The notes under the pieces: generated by a model | What the model saw: only the letters and a program-made list of their open reading frames with translations | Databases searched by the model: none | What the model was told of the DNA's origin: nothing | Shown here: piece by piece, positions 1 to 14,235 of the stretch | How the letters are laid out: every line of letters begins with the position of its first letter | Position numbering within the stretch: the first letter of the stretch is position 1 | Made by a program: the position numbers and the translations under genes | Source: Episyrphus balteatus | Taxonomy: Eukaryota > Arthropoda > Insecta > Diptera > Syrphidae | NCBI RefSeq assembly: GCF_945859705.1 | Contig: NC_079136.1 | Location: 52,528,094-52,592,093, forward strand | Reading direction: 5' to 3' | DNA: 64,000 nucleotides

Positions 1-639
1 AGCAATAAGCAGCAGCAGCAACAATGCGGCAATGGCAGTTTAATTCTTAGCGAGGAAATTATCCAAAACAATAGAAAACTGTCACCGAAAATACCCACCA
101 GCAATACGGCTGCTACTATTCGAATTACAACCACCAATGGTGGCAACATTGGTCGCCATCATCAAACGTCACCCAAGACAGCAACCATTCTTCATACGAC
201 TAATTTGACAGCATTGCAGAACAGTGGCAGCACTGGCAACAACCACAAACGTCATCTAACCACCGGAGGTGCTTCGACATTGGAATCGAAACGTTTGAAG
301 AATTCCTCCACTAGTGCGGAAATTCAAACGTCACTGCTGCAACAATTGATGGCTACAGCGCCCCAACAAAAGCAAAAGGTAGTGGTCAGAGGCGCAGGGG
401 GATATGACAAATCCCAGTCGACGTCACGTTGGAATAATGAAAATGGTGGCTCAATGTCACAGCAACAACAACAAATGCTTCGAAATCAGGACCGTAACCA
501 TCAATCACTAAATCAGTCGCTGAATTCATCATCGTCAGCATCGAATTCAGTACTGAAGAATTTACTCATCAGTGGATGCGATGTAAGTGCTGGTTATTGT
601 ATAGTGCCTGTGCGACCGAAAAAGTTAGCAAAGGCATGA
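1..639 (+). CDS. sima: sima-like (HIF-1 alpha homologue) C-terminal region, partial exon entering from the left edge; short-tail reading
   Basis: The frame is open from base 1 to a TGA ending at 639, so the exon continues left of the window. The product is low-complexity and polar: Gln runs, Asn/Ser/Thr-rich stretches, a basic KRLK motif followed by SLLQQLM, and a hydrophobic motif VLKNLLISGCD just before a strong donor (GAT|GTAAGT, GT at 583-584). Reading through the donor adds VSAGYCIVPVRPKKLAKA and a stop. Splicing at 582 (phase 0) joins exactly in frame to 21785-22405. Known of the family: HIF-alpha proteins are bHLH-PAS transcription factors that drive the hypoxia response in the nucleus, with long disordered activation regions at the C-terminus and a KRVK/KRLK-type segment. 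The bHLH-PAS part is outside the window, so identity rests on these C-terminal resemblances only. Another large Gln-rich transcription regulator is possible. Confidence 0.55.
   Translation, partial: SNKQQQQQCGNGSLILSEEIIQNNRKLSPKIPTSNTAATIRITTTNGGNIGRHHQTSPKTATILHTTNLTALQNSGSTGNNHKRHLTTGGASTLESKRLKNSSTSAEIQTSLLQQLMATAPQQKQKVVVRGAGGYDKSQSTSRWNNENGGSMSQQQQQMLRNQDRNHQSLNQSLNSSSSASNSVLKNLLISGCDVSAGYCIVPVRPKKLAKA
583..639 (+). other. Alternative C-terminal tail read through the splice donor (18 codons plus stop)
   Basis: If the donor at 583 is not used, the frame continues for 18 codons (VSAGYCIVPVRPKKLAKA) to TGA. The tail is much richer in G+C than the DNA after it, and it is basic (RPKK). That is what a used coding tail would look like rather than random intron. 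It implies a short isoform made by intronic polyadenylation or intron retention. Confidence 0.45.
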
Positions 640-2700
640 ACCTTATTAAATCCAAATCAATCGTTCACACCTTTTATCCCACCCTTAAAACCCTCATCAT
701 CCCTATTTTCCCATGCGTTGTTGTAAATTATTTTATTATAATTTTTTTTTTAATTAATTAAATAAATATTATTCATTTTACAATGAAAATTGTAAAATGG
801 GTAAAAATCCACGGATGATTTAGAGCGACATTCGCCACCATTAATATAATTTTTTTTTTTTGGTAACGTTTTCTACCAAAAAAAAAAAAGGTTTTAATTA
901 TAAAACAATGGAAGCGAAAAATTTAATTTAAGTAAAAAAATTGTAAATTTTCTTAAAACAAATTTTATTGTTATTTGTACAGTGCGTAGCAAAACAAAAA
1001 AATAAATAAGTAAAAAAAAAATATTAATCATTTTTAAAAACAATTTTTACATTTTGTAAATGGATCGATTTTATTATTAACTTTTTTGTTAGTTAAAAAA
1101 GAAAAGAAAAAAAAAACTATATAAATATTATAAATAATTTTAAAAAAAATATGAAATATTATTAGTAAATATTAATATTATCACTTTTATCTTTGTTGTT
1201 AAGTTAGTTTGTAGAGATAAATAAAAAAAATATTTAAGAAAAGTTTTAATGCTTTAATTTTTAGTTTTATTTTAATTTTGTAAATAATTAACATAAACAC
1301 ACACAAAAAACACACTATATTACCGAGAAATATTAGCTAAGTAAAAATATTGTTTTAGCTATTTTTATGTTATTTCATACATCACTGTTAAATTATATTT
1401 AAATAAAAAAAAATAATAAATAATTAAAAAAAAAAAAAATTCATTGCGACTTTAATTTTTTTTACTGTGATAGATATTTTCTTTTGTTTTTAATTTTATT
1501 TTTTAATAAAAATAAAAATATAAATTAGAAAAATTAAGTAAAGTAAACATAATTACTCTTACAGAAAAATAAAATGTAATTAAACTCAGAACACGAAACC
1601 AAAAGAAAAAAAAAATAAAGAAAATTACATAAAAATAACTTTAACAATAAAAAAAAATATTCTTATCTATGTATAACGAAAAATTAAGGAAATAAAAATA
1701 CAAAATCGAATAAAATATATATTTTTTGTTTAAATTGTATGTTTTAGTTTTTTTTTTTGTTTAACAAAATAAAATTTTATTTAATTAAAATAAAAAAAAA
1801 AAAAAACTTGACAAACTATTAAAAAAGAAAAGAAAATTCAATTCGAGCGCTGACGGTACAAAAAAAGACACACTAAATATATTAAATAAAAAATAAACAT
1901 TTTTAAACAATTTTAGACAATTTTTAAAAGCAAACAAAAAATATATATGAAAATATCTATATAGCAAAAATTTAATAAAAATAAAATTAACATAAACTTC
2001 GAACAAAACAACAGATGATTACGACCTACTGATGTAAATAAATTTGATAATACAAACAAAAAAATAAATAAATAAAATATATATATTTATATACAATTTA
2101 AATAAATCGACAAAAAATATAGATTTTGGATGCCTTCAGTCAAATACACAATATAATACCGCCGCCGCCGTCAATTTACACGACCATAATTACACGAACA
2201 AAAAATACAAAAAACGAAATGTCGAAAATCTGAATTTTTAAACTTAATTTGTTTTTAATTTTTAATTCTGTCTAAGTTGCTTTTATTTTTTTTTTTCTCA
2301 AGTCAGGCAGCACAATAAGTAACTTTATTTTTTTTTTTTTTAATTTGGAGATCATTTTTATTTTAAGTAAAAATATACTCTGTGTTTTTAATTTATTTTT
2401 TAATTATTATAAAGAAATATTTTATTCTCTTTTCACTTATATTCAAGACAAAACTTAAGAATTAACTGAAAGCAAAAAAATTACAAAAAATATTAAAATT
2501 ATTTATATTTATAAAAATAAAAAAAAAAACAAAAAATTATAAAAAAAAAAATAAAAAAATAAAAAAAAAAAACTGATTGTTATTAAAAAAAACTGCTTTT
2601 TTTCAAAATTTGTTTTATTTTCTTTGTTGTTTGTTTGATATTCTATAATTTTTCTTTTTGATTTCATTCTATTTTCTGCTACAAATTGCAATATTTGTTA
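640..2700 (+). other. AT-rich low-complexity 3' UTR of the short isoform / start of the long intron
   Basis: Directly after the TGA the sequence becomes almost pure A and T, with long A and T runs. Several AATAAA polyadenylation signals occur, the first good one at 761-766. No coding frame, RNA gene or mobile element is recognised. A short GCC-repeat cluster near 2159-2171 is the only GC-rich patch. Confidence 0.4.
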
Positions 2701-2999
2701 AATTTTGCAATTTAAATTGTTTTCATTATAGAACTACTCCGTCTTCGAAATATTTTTGAGGCTTTACATTTTTTTGGTGAAACTCAAAACACTTGTTTAC
2801 TTAGAGTTCAAACGTCAAAATAAAAAAAAGTCTCAAACAACAGCTCCCACTGTTAAAACCTAGTTAGTTACTATGGTGAATTACTTAAGGGGGTCTTAGC
2901 ATTTGCATAAAATCAACAAAATTAAATTAAAAATTTAATTATTTTGTCCTCAATTCCAGATTCTGACTTCCCTCAGCAAATTACAACGTATTTCCTGAA

Positions 3000-4260
3000 A
3001 ACTTATAAACAATTTCGGCCATGCTTATAGAAATTTCGATTGGAATTTGTCAATTTCAGCTGAGATTAGCCAATTTCATCTGAGATTTACCAGTTTCAAC
3101 TGAAATTCTTCAGCTTCGCTAAGATTTACTAGTGGTTGCTGAATTTTACAAGTTCTTGCTAATATTTATCAGTTTCCAACAGTATTTATTAATTTCTCCT
3201 CAATTTAAGAAATTTTTGTTAATATTCCTGCTGGAATTTTCAAGTTTCGTTTGAGCTGTTTCCCTCTTGAATGAGCAGTTTCTAGTGACATTTAACAACT
3301 ATTGTTTTTGCTAAAATGTATCAGTTTCTGCTGAATTAAGTTTATCAGTTTGAGTTGATATTTACCAGTTTCTGCTGTATTTCCCTTGATTTAACAATTT
3401 CTGCTGAGATCTACCAGTTACGGCGGTTTTTTTCTGCGAAAAATTTAGATTTAGCTGAAATTTACCAGTATTGCTGATATTTCTCAGTTTCTGTTGAAAT
3501 TTACTAGTTTCGGTTGGTATTTTTCAGATTACCAAATTTCTGCTGACAAATACCAACAATGTTTGATATTTCTTCTGTAATTTTACAGTTTCAGTCAATA
3601 TTTACCAGTTTCTGCAGGAATATATCAGGTTTAGCTAAAATTTACTACTTTAGCTGATATTTATCAACTAAAAAAATTACCAGTTTCTCATCTGACACTC
3701 AGCAACCTGTTAAATTTATCTGTTTTGGCCATCGGTTAACAGTTTCAACCTAGATTTACCAATTAGTGCTTAACTGTACCTGCTGAATTTTATCAGTTTA
3801 AGCTAACAATTAGCAGTTTACGGTCCTATTAACCAGTTTCTGTCAATATTCACTAGTTTATGGTAAGACTTACTGCATACAGTTGATAAATCGTTTAAGC
3901 TGAAATTTGCTAGTTTTCGCCTTGACTGACCAGTTTCAGTTAAATAGTTTCCGATGCGATTTACCAGTTTCTGTTAAAGTTTACTAATCTCTTCGAAGAT
4001 CTATTAATTACGGCCGAGATTAAGCAGGTTACACCGTATTTTACTAGTGTTCGCTGAAATTTAAAGCTGCATTATTTGATATTTACCAGTTTTAGCAGAA
4101 TTTTATCTTATTCAGCTGAAATTTACTCTTTCAGCAGAACTTTTTTAATTTAAGCTGAAGTTTGCCACACTTGACTGATATTTTGTAGTTTCTGCTGAAA
4201 TGTATTAATTTCTGCAGAAACTTACCAATTTTAAGTAAATTTGATAATAAAATTTGCAGG
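3000..4260. repeat. Degenerate ~20-bp minisatellite (TTTACCAGTTTCTGCTGAAA-like)
   Basis: For about 1.26 kb the sequence repeats variants of TTTACCAGTTTCTGCTGAAA, at a spacing of roughly 20 bp with frequent indels. Examples are at 3460-3540, where the units read CTGAAATTTACCAGT, CTGATATTTCTCAGT and TTGAAATTTACTAGT. I estimate 50-60 decayed units by eye. There is no coding frame. Base composition and repetition differ clearly from the poly-A/T DNA before it. Confidence 0.75.
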
Positions 4261-5684
4261 GAATTTCGTATGAAACTAAGCTCAAAGCATGCAGTAGGCG
4301 TTTAACTCAAAAATTTCCTCATAGTTTTCTGCAAGTTCGCCTGAAATGTTTCGTCAAGGAGCTCATATTTTTTTAATTACCTCAGGGATAAGTCGGAATG
4401 AAAAATTATTGGATTGGATGGTGAATTTAAAAATTAATTATTCTAATTTTTTTTTTCTTTTCAAACAATAATAAAACTTAAGCATATCTAAATCTTCCTC
4501 CATTTCAACTCAAGAACAAAAAATACCCTGTAGCCTTTTCCATTACGATCTATTGTTTCTTAAATCCTCCTGAAATCCTAGAAAAACTTTACACATTGCC
4601 GTAAGCACTTTTACGTATAAAATCAAACTTTATTTCAAATAATATCAACACAAAAAGTTACAAAGTTACACTTCGTCAAAATTGCTTTCCACAAAAAATA
4701 AGTAAAAAAATAAGAATAGAAGAGTTATGCTGTTTAGACATAGGAATCCTTAATACTTTTACAGAACTTGTTATAAATTCAAATAAAACTTTTTAACAAA
4801 CACCACATCACAGCTAAAAACTAGGTCAGTTATATGACTATGTTATACCAACACACAACAAAGCTTTAAAAAAGCCTTTAAGGCAAAACTGAATAAAATC
4901 GAAACAAACTGAACTGAAGGCAGGAAAGATGATTTTGCAAACTTATCACGTGTACCGTACACACTTACTTCTTTTTGATAAAGAGAAAGTTAAAAGGGTA
5001 CACCAGGGAGTTAATATGTGACATAACCTAGCGAGGTTCATTGAGTTTATAGTTTCTTTGTGGAAAGTCTTTCGCTATTCAGAAATATGAAATGTCAGTC
5101 AATTATATTGAAATTAAAGGGTTGTGAAAGGTTGGATAAAATTGCTCTTTAATATTTTATGACAAATATTAGAAATATTTTTAGTCAATTTTGAGCGTTT
5201 TTAGTTTGAAAAAGTGATACATTTTTCACTAATATTTTTAGGGCTATATAAATGAATAGTCCAAAACTTAACTAGTTAAAATATTATTAGAATTAGAATA
5301 ACTTATCGTTCAAAATTTTATTCTAATACAGTTCTGTCGAAAAATTGACTTTATGTTTTTCAAAAGTAAAATTTCGAAAATAGGTATAAAAATTATTTCA
5401 AAAACATGTTGTTTTCTTGGTTCAAATACTTGGTACATCAGAAAAAATAAAAAAGTTACTTCCAGTAAACCTTGGGGAAAAATAAGAAAATTAACCATCT
5501 ATTCTATGTTTCGAAGTCCGAACATAATAATATTTCGCACTCCAATAAATATGCAATGTAAAAAATATACTCATTGTGATTTCTGTGCATTTAATTTGCT
5601 TAAAGTGAGGAAATAAATAATTTAAAAATATTGTACGAACGCAACTAATCACGGAACAGCTGATCGTAGAACAAGTCATTATTA

Positions 5685-7204
5685 GTTAGTGGAGTAACTA
5701 AAGCTCAAAAATTGGCAATATTAGGGAACCCGGCCGAACAGCTTAGATTTTGATGATCTTTTTTTTCAAACGTCGGTAATTAAAAATACTTTAAAGTCTA
5801 TAGATTAAAAATTGCCGGTTTTGCCGTTTTGATTTTTTAAATTTTATTGAAGATTTTTGTGAACAAAAAAATTTTTTTTTCCAAAATTTTTCTTAAATTT
5901 CATAAATTAATTGATGCCAAAATATTGTCTAGGAAATTCAAGGAAAAAAAATATGAGGGAGTGAGGGACAATCTTCCATAATTCAAGCGATAGATGCAAT
6001 TTTCTTATTAATTGACTTCAAACACAAAAAAAAATATTTGAACACAACGGCAACACCTACAATATTCAAATATACATTTTTTAAAAGCTAGAAGCTTAGT
6101 CATATATGTAAAATTAAAATTAAGTTAATTGAATGAACGGCTTTTGAAAGAATGGTAATTGAACTCAGATTTTTGAAAAAAAAAATTATTGAAAAAATTT
6201 TAACACGTCGTTTTTTAAATTTGGTCGTAATATAAAATGCATTTATTTTTTTATTTTTTTTTGCCGCATTTATTATGATTTCAAATTATAAAAGGAAATT
6301 CCAATATCTATTACGGTTTATGAAAAAAACTAAAAAGTATTTCATTTTCGAAGAACTTTTTTAATAAAAGTTTTGAAAAAAAATATAACTTATTTTTTTT
6401 TTTAAAGTTCAACATCTAAACATAAAATTATTTTTTAATCATTTAATAACCCTTACTGTTGAAAGTTAAATAGCAAAAATTTAAAGTTCCTATTTACCAC
6501 AGTCTTTGAGAAAATTAATTATTTCAATGCAAAAATTCAGTTTTAATAAAAAAAAAGTATTGAAATTGAAGTAATTTTTCATATTTTTTTCAAAAGTGTG
6601 ATATATTTTACCTTTTTTGCTTCGAAATTCAACTGATAATATTTATGGCCAAAAATTTTTTTTAAATAAATTCATATTTTATTAGAAAAAGTTTGGAAAA
6701 AAGTAATTTTAAATTTTTCTAATAACATTTTTTTTTTTAATTCTGAGTTTGAGGACCATTTTTTTAAAAAGTCTTGATTAAATTTAGTGGATTTAAATTT
6801 AAGAGAAAAGAATGAGCTTCTGGCTTTTTAAAAATTCATTTTAAAATATTGTAGGTGTTGCCGTTGTGTTCAAAATATTTTTTTTGTGTTTGAGGTCAGA
6901 ATGTTAGAAAATTGCATTTATCGCTTAAACGATGGAAGATTGTCCCTTACTGCCTTCTATATATTTTCCTTAAATTACCTAGAGAATCTTTTGATATCAT
7001 TTGTTTTATGAAATTTAAGAAAAAAAAATGGTTTTGTTAAAAAAAAATTAATTTTAATTTTAAAAAACAATACGGCAACACCGGCAATTTTTAATCTATA
7101 GACTTTAAAGTATTTTCAATTACCTACGTTTGAAAAAAAAAATCGTCAAAATCAGAGCTGTTCGGCCGGGTTCCCTAATAATTTGCTTTAGTTACTCTAC
7201 TAAG
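5685..7204. mobile_element. 1.52-kb palindromic (foldback) TA-flanked MITE
   Basis: The two ends are inverted copies. The left arm opens with TTAGTGGAGTAACTAAAGC and the right arm, read in reverse, with TTAGTAGAGTAACTAAAGC. Both continue into AGGGAACCCGGCCGAACAGC. Further in, 5970-6060 and 6850-6960 mirror each other (GGCAACACC core, CAATCTTCCAT block), so the arms extend several hundred bases. The element is flanked by TA (5683-5684 and 7205-7206), as for Tc1/mariner-type insertion. No transposase frame was seen, so it is non-autonomous. Confidence 0.8.
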
Positions 7205-10200
7205 TATCCGATGAAAGAAAAAATAATCGCAGGAAACTTTGAATCAAGAGAAACAACTAAAAATAATAAGTTAAAATAACCAAGAAAAAAGTATTTCTTC
7301 AGAAAAGTGGAACACATTTAAATAAATTAAACTATAGGTAAACCAATTTGTTTCAATCGAAACCTTGTCATGACTTTTTTCATGGTGGTGTGTCCATGAT
7401 GAGTTGTCCTATGATGGAATGTGTTTGGTTGATTCGATATTATATGATTTTATAAATTTCAAATAGGTATGGATCCTGCGAAATCCTTGCTACAAAGTCT
7501 GTAAAAAAAATCAGGTTTTTTCGCATAGTCTGAAAACTGTACTGATAAAATATTGACCATAATGACCATATAAACCATGCTTAAAATATCGACCAATTAT
7601 ATTATTTCTATATGATAAACATTTACCGATCTTCTCATTCAATATATCCCTAACAGGGTGTGCATTCGTATGAACATGCAATTTTGATCCAATAACACCT
7701 CTAACTTAAACTTTTCCGTTGCTTAATCGGAGGAGATTTGGAAAGGGTGTTTTTTCTGTAAGGTATAACAAATTTAAGAGTAATAGGTATTAGTATTGAG
7801 AGGTCTTTAAGGATAACTAATTCCCAGTTAATAAAATCCAATACTTCAGTGTAAAGAAAAACACCCTTTTTTATCAGTGTAACTTAACAAATACATCGAT
7901 GTTCAAAATATCAATACAAAACATCGACCGAATAATATGGTTTATGGTATATCTATTTTTCTTGTAATAATAATTAAATAGAATTAAAGAAGATTTAAGG
8001 GATTTATATCTCTGTCAAAATAGAAATAGTAGTCCATAAGGTTTCGTCCTTAGCTTTTAAGTGATATTTTCATTCCGATTATATCTATTCTATTCTATAG
8101 GAACGATTCAATTGAAAATTCTCTGGCTGTTTGAATCAGATAAAGATTATTATGTAAATCATTTTCAAATGTTCAAATTCAAAAGATAAGCCAGCCCTAA
8201 AGCATAAACCAATTGTATTTTTAAGTTGTATTTGTGTATAAATGTACATCTATATATAGCTAACATCCTTAAAATACAAGCTGTGTGTAATGTTTTTTTC
8301 TTTTTTTTTTGTTAGAGAAAAGGGATGTCAATTTCGATTTAAGCCGACCAATATGTATAGATTTCAATAGTAGACATTTATGGATTTTCAACTTGAATTG
8401 TGGATTTGCATGTTAAATATCAAATAAATATTCAAAAAAACAAGAACGAAAACTATTTTAATACAAAAAAAAAAAGGATTCCTTTAACTGTGACATTGCA
8501 CGCAACGTCTCGTTACACTTTCTGATTGTTCGTTAAACACGAACTTTTTTTTTGTTTCAGTTTTCTGCCAAAGAAAGGAAGAGTTTTTTTTTGGTGTGAT
8601 TAAAATCAAATACATATTTTGTGGTTTTTGGTTTTATTAAGTGAAGTCACAGTTGGTTGTGTGTTTTGCTGTCAAGGTGACAGGAAAAGGCTTAAGTTAT
8701 CACTCAAATTCTTAATGCCAAAAAACTATAACAACGCCAAAAGTATAATGTTCTTGTCTGGGGGTTGTTACTTTCACTCCATATTTTATTGCTATTTGTG
8801 TGATTTTAAATACTATTGCCTTTGAACATGACAAGATGCTACAAAAATACCAGGACGGGGATGATGACAAAAGTTTTGAATAAGGACACATAAGCTGCCT
8901 TTTTACACCAAACTCTTTTATATTTTTTATTAATGCTTTGCATTTTTGTGCTGCCCAGCTATATTTCAATATTATTTAAATTTTCATTTTTTCTTTTTTG
9001 TAATTTAAAACCATAATTCAACAGCTCGAAGTAAAAAAATAAAATAAAACAAAACAATCTACCTCAACAAAATAAAACAACACAAAATTCTACCTCTTGC
9101 ATTTAACAAAAAAAAAAAAATCCCATAACTCAATACCAAAACAAATGATAATAATTCTTCAACACAATAAATAAAAATTCAATAGAAAAAACCTGAATAA
9201 AAAAATTTAAAAAAAAAATCATATTAATTAAATTCATTTTGCTAATACAATAAAAATAATTGATGTCGTGCTAAAATATTAATAGAAAATAGACATTCCA
9301 CATTTTAAAATCATTTATAAATACAAATTTAAGGCTTGTGTAAACCAATATTGAAAACTTAGGAATATGTGCATAATATAAGTAAAATAGGTGCGTCTTA
9401 TGAATAAACTTATGATTAAGTTTATATAAAAATAAAATTAATTTATTAACAACTCATATACATTTTTAAGTTTCTTTTTAAAGTATATAAAAAGAAATTT
9501 GACTTGTTTTATTTTTTTTTTACATTATCTTAATTTTTACCACGCCCTCCAATAGTTTACAAATCAAATTCAGTTTTTGAGTTTTTTTTTCAAAACAGGC
9601 CAATTTGTAAGCTTATTGTTTTACACATTTTTTTTTGTAAAATTTATTACAATTTTGAGAAATTTACCAATTATATCATACTTTGTTTTTAAAGGGTATT
9701 TTTGAATACCTAATTTAGTCCTTGAGAGTTCTCGAAAAGAGCATTCAAAGTATAGGATTGGTTTTTATTTCTTTCAAAAGCAACCTTGCTCAACAAAAAA
9801 AAAAATATAAATAAATTAACATAAAATAATCACTATAAATCATAAAATGATTATGTGGAATGTTTAAACAAAATGTAAATAATAAAAATATAAATTAATA
9901 CATAATACAATATCGAAATGAATTAAATTAAAAATTATCTAAAAAAAAATGAAAGTAATGATAAATAAAAGACTGCGAGAGTACACTCTTAAAAATTAAA
10001 GATAAATTAAAAACAAACTAAAAATATAAATACAAAAATTTAAGTTTATTAGATACCTACAATTTAAAAAAAAATCTTCAATGTGCGTTATTATTATGTA
10101 AAATGTAAAAAATTAAATCAATTCTCTTAAGATAAAAATATTCAAACACCAATTCGAATAATAGGTATTGTTTTTTGGTGTTAATGCTTTAAGCAATTTT

Positions 10201-13200
10201 AAAACTAACCATAAACTTATTGATAGAGAAGAAACGTCCCTTATTAGAAAAGACACAGAATTATTATTATATACTTACAACTTACATACAAATCTAAATG
10301 GTGTAATTTTAGTGACAAATTATTAAAATAAAAATATATATTTTATAGCTTTAATTGTAAATTCAAAATTTTTAAAACTTCTGTTTTTATCAAAGAAAAA
10401 GATGTAGATTAATTTTATGATTTTTTTTTCTTTTCTCTATAAAAATGTTGATATTTTTATGTGAAATTTTTCATATCCTTGAACATCCCCCACCGGAGTT
10501 GTGAAAATTAAATAGACAAAATACCATAGTAAAATTGAAAAAAAAAAATATAGTGAAAGAATTTTGATCCAATTTTGTTTTATATTTTTATTTTTACAAA
10601 AAATATAAAATATATTTATAAAAAAACTAAACAAAATTGCAAACAAAAAGTACATTTGGAAATAAAAATACCTCCCTCATAGATGTCGTATACACACATA
10701 GCTATATTAACTACCTCTTAATGTTATTTAAAAAGATTAAAACTCAAACATATTCATACCAAAATTAAATAGATAAATATTTGTAGTTAAAAAAAAAAGC
10801 TTCAACAAAATCATATATAACTATAATAATCATAAAAATAGTAAAAAAAAAAACAACAAAGATAAAAGGCATAGATAATTTAAAATATGAAAATAGATAA
10901 ATTGTATTTACCAATCTCCAAATAGACAAATTTTACCCTAAAAAAATAGTTACAAATATAAAAAAAAAAAAATACCTCAAGGATAGAAATTCCTCACAAA
11001 ACCAACAGTTTGATACAAAATAAAATAAAATAAAATAAATTAAAAAAAAAATACTATAAATAAAAACAATAAATACTTTATAATAAATTAAGATAGGTAT
11101 ACATATCGTTTAAATAAAAAAAAAAAAACTAAATATACTAAAAATAATATAATATAAAGGCTTATTTTTTTACAATTTAAATACTTTGTCATAGAGTCTA
11201 TTGTTTTTGTCGCAAGGTTTTTTGATTTTTTTTTAGTCATTGCCTAAAGTTTTGTTTTTTATTTTATTTTTGTTAATCAAAGCTGTCAGATCAAATAAAA
11301 ACTATAAGGCTCAATTTTGTAATACTCCATTAAATTTTAAGTTGCTATTTAAATCGGGAAATTTTTAAATTTGTATGTATCTTGAAAGATTTCGTCTTTT
11401 TAATGGCGACTTTAAATATAATGGACAGTGAATAAATTGGAACTTAGTTCAAAAATGAAAAAAAAAAAACTCTCCTTAATTGGATCCTGATGCCCTCATC
11501 TCCCTGATTATAAGAACACCTATCATAGCGTTTTATCTGCGCTCAAAAACCCGACAGACGAGTCCAAATATGCGTATTTTTTTTGCAAATTTAAGGATTA
11601 GGAAAACAACCTGAAAGTATTTGGACCCTGACGTCCTCGTCAAAAAAAAAAACACTTATGACTGAATTTTTACGCGTCCAAATAACTCTCAGACAAGTCA
11701 GAGAGTCAAGGGCAACAGAATGAGACCCAAACCCCAAAAACAACGTTTTATTTTATTCGGGATTTATAAAAAAAAATATGGAAGCATGTTGACAATTTTT
11801 TTTTTTAATTTTCTTCTTACCAGTTGAATTTATTCCATGTCCCTTCATATGTCTTTTCTTAATGTGTCATGTCAAACTATTTTCCATTTTTCTTCTTAAA
11901 ACCTTTTCTAAAATGTCTGGAGGACAAAATAGTGTAACTCAAATACGTCTTCAAAATCCCTTCTTCACATTTATTTTACATGAAATCTGAGACTATGCCC
12001 AAAAAAATGTATCCTTTTTATTTATAACCCCTAATCAATTTTCATAAAATCAACTCAACAAGTCTCTTTTTGCATTAATCCTTCAAAACAAAAGGAAATC
12101 TTGTCTATGAACAAACAATTAATCAAATTGTCGTCTCAAAATATTTCAAAGTCTTATTATAAGAGTAATTATCATCATCAAACACTGGCATTCTATTTAC
12201 AAAGGAATATGACAGGATACCCTATTAAAGATGCCGACTGGCCGGCAACATGACTAGGGAATTGATATATACCAACCCTTAACAACGTATTTTTTTTTTC
12301 TTTACCGAAAAGTATTTGTGTATGCTTTAAATCCTGGAAGTTGAGTTTTAAAATGTTTTTGTATTTGGTTTGAAATAGTTTTGAAACTACGACAACCAAA
12401 ATGAAATCACGAAGTTTCGTAATGTTTTCTTTTTCAACAAAATTTATGAAAAAATATATTAAATATTTGAAATGGCAGTTAAAAAAAAAACAGTTTCTTC
12501 TTTATTTTTATTTATAAATAAATATTTAAAAAAAAAATGTATTTTAGTTATTAAAAAAATTAACAAGCGCTTATATTAAATAAAATACATAATAAAAATG
12601 AAACGAAGCATATATGCTAAGCATAGTTTTATAAGATAATATGACATAAGTAGAATTATAGAATAATATTCTACAATTAAATACAAAATAAATTTTTAAA
12701 TCTAAATGTCGAAATATTTTATAATATTTAGAAATAACTATTAATTTAAAATTAAGTTAGGCTTAAAATAAAACAACAACAGTAGTTTCAATTTATATTA
12801 TAATTATATTTATATAAATTTTACATTAAATATGGTGTAATAATGCTATGAATATTAAATATAAGATAAACGAAAATATTAATATAATAACATTTTATTA
12901 TTTAAGATAACGAAAATACTAAATAATAATAATAATAATATTAAATTTATATATACACGAATAAATGCAATATTAAATTTAATAATAAATGCGATTTGAA
13001 ATACAAAAAACAATGTAGTTTTATTGTCTAATGCATAATTTTTTTTAAAATCATTTTTATTAATCCCTTATTTTGTTGCTGTTTGCTTACCTCAAATGGC
13101 AATTTAGCCAATTTAAAAACTCGACCAAAATGTATCTTTTTTGCTAACCGTGTTTTGAGAACTCTGTAAAGTACATCGACAATTTGACGAAAACCCTACA

Positions 13201-14235
13201 AAGTCACTCTGATTTTAAAGAACTCTTTCTATGAATATTCCATAGTTACAAACAGTTCCCAAGTATTTATGCCAACTAAATGTAAAGTAATTTTTAGTAT
13301 GAATTTTTGGTTTTGGACTCTGTGTAAATTATTACTGACTGAAGGTAGAAATCTCACGAAAAACGTTTTTAGTTTTTCTCAAAAAGTGGTTGTCTGTAAA
13401 CCGGTTGTGTGCTTTTGTTAAAAAAAAATGACCCAAAAATTATTTATTTTTCAACTTTCTTGTAAGAAAATTTATAATATAATAATTCATATGAAGGCTC
13501 CAGAGGAAAAACATCACAAGTCCATTCCAACTCATTGCGAGAAAAACGCATTTTTAAATGTTGCTCTCCATATCACTTAGTACAAAACGCTAAAAAAAAA
13601 ATACCTTTTTTTTCTTTTCTCACTATATCAATTTTTTTTATATAAAAAGTTTACAAAAAAATTACGCCATAAAAAGTTTAATATATTTTTTAAGGAATAA
13701 AGCCATACCTACTTAAATTTTTACAATGCGTAAAAGGTATAAAAAAAAATTTATTGTAAACAATCTTTTTTCAAACTTTTTTTCTTCTAACACCATTAAA
13801 TCAATTTGTTTGTACAAATTTTATACCATCTGATGAAAGCCTATTGATCCAGCTCAAAATATTCATATCAACCATGCTGCGCAACATCTACAAAAAGAGA
13901 TAGAATATTTTGAACCCAATCAATTTTCATAAAATAATCTATCTTCTTTTTTTCAATTACCTTAAAGTCCATTTTTTATTTAATTGACAACCTAAAATGA
14001 ATTTTATATTATCTGAAAGCTTATTATTTCACCTTTCATATTTCTACGATGCCTACAAAAAAAGTTAGAATTTTTTAAAGCCAAAACCATGTCGAAACTT
14101 CAAACTGAGAATACAGTAGGTACTTCCAACAGCTCTCCACAGGTGTTTTGACGTTATAAGACGTTATCACGTCAAAATTCGGCAAGAATATTTTCTTAAT
14201 TTTCCACGATATCTGTTTAAATTAGCGTTTATCAC

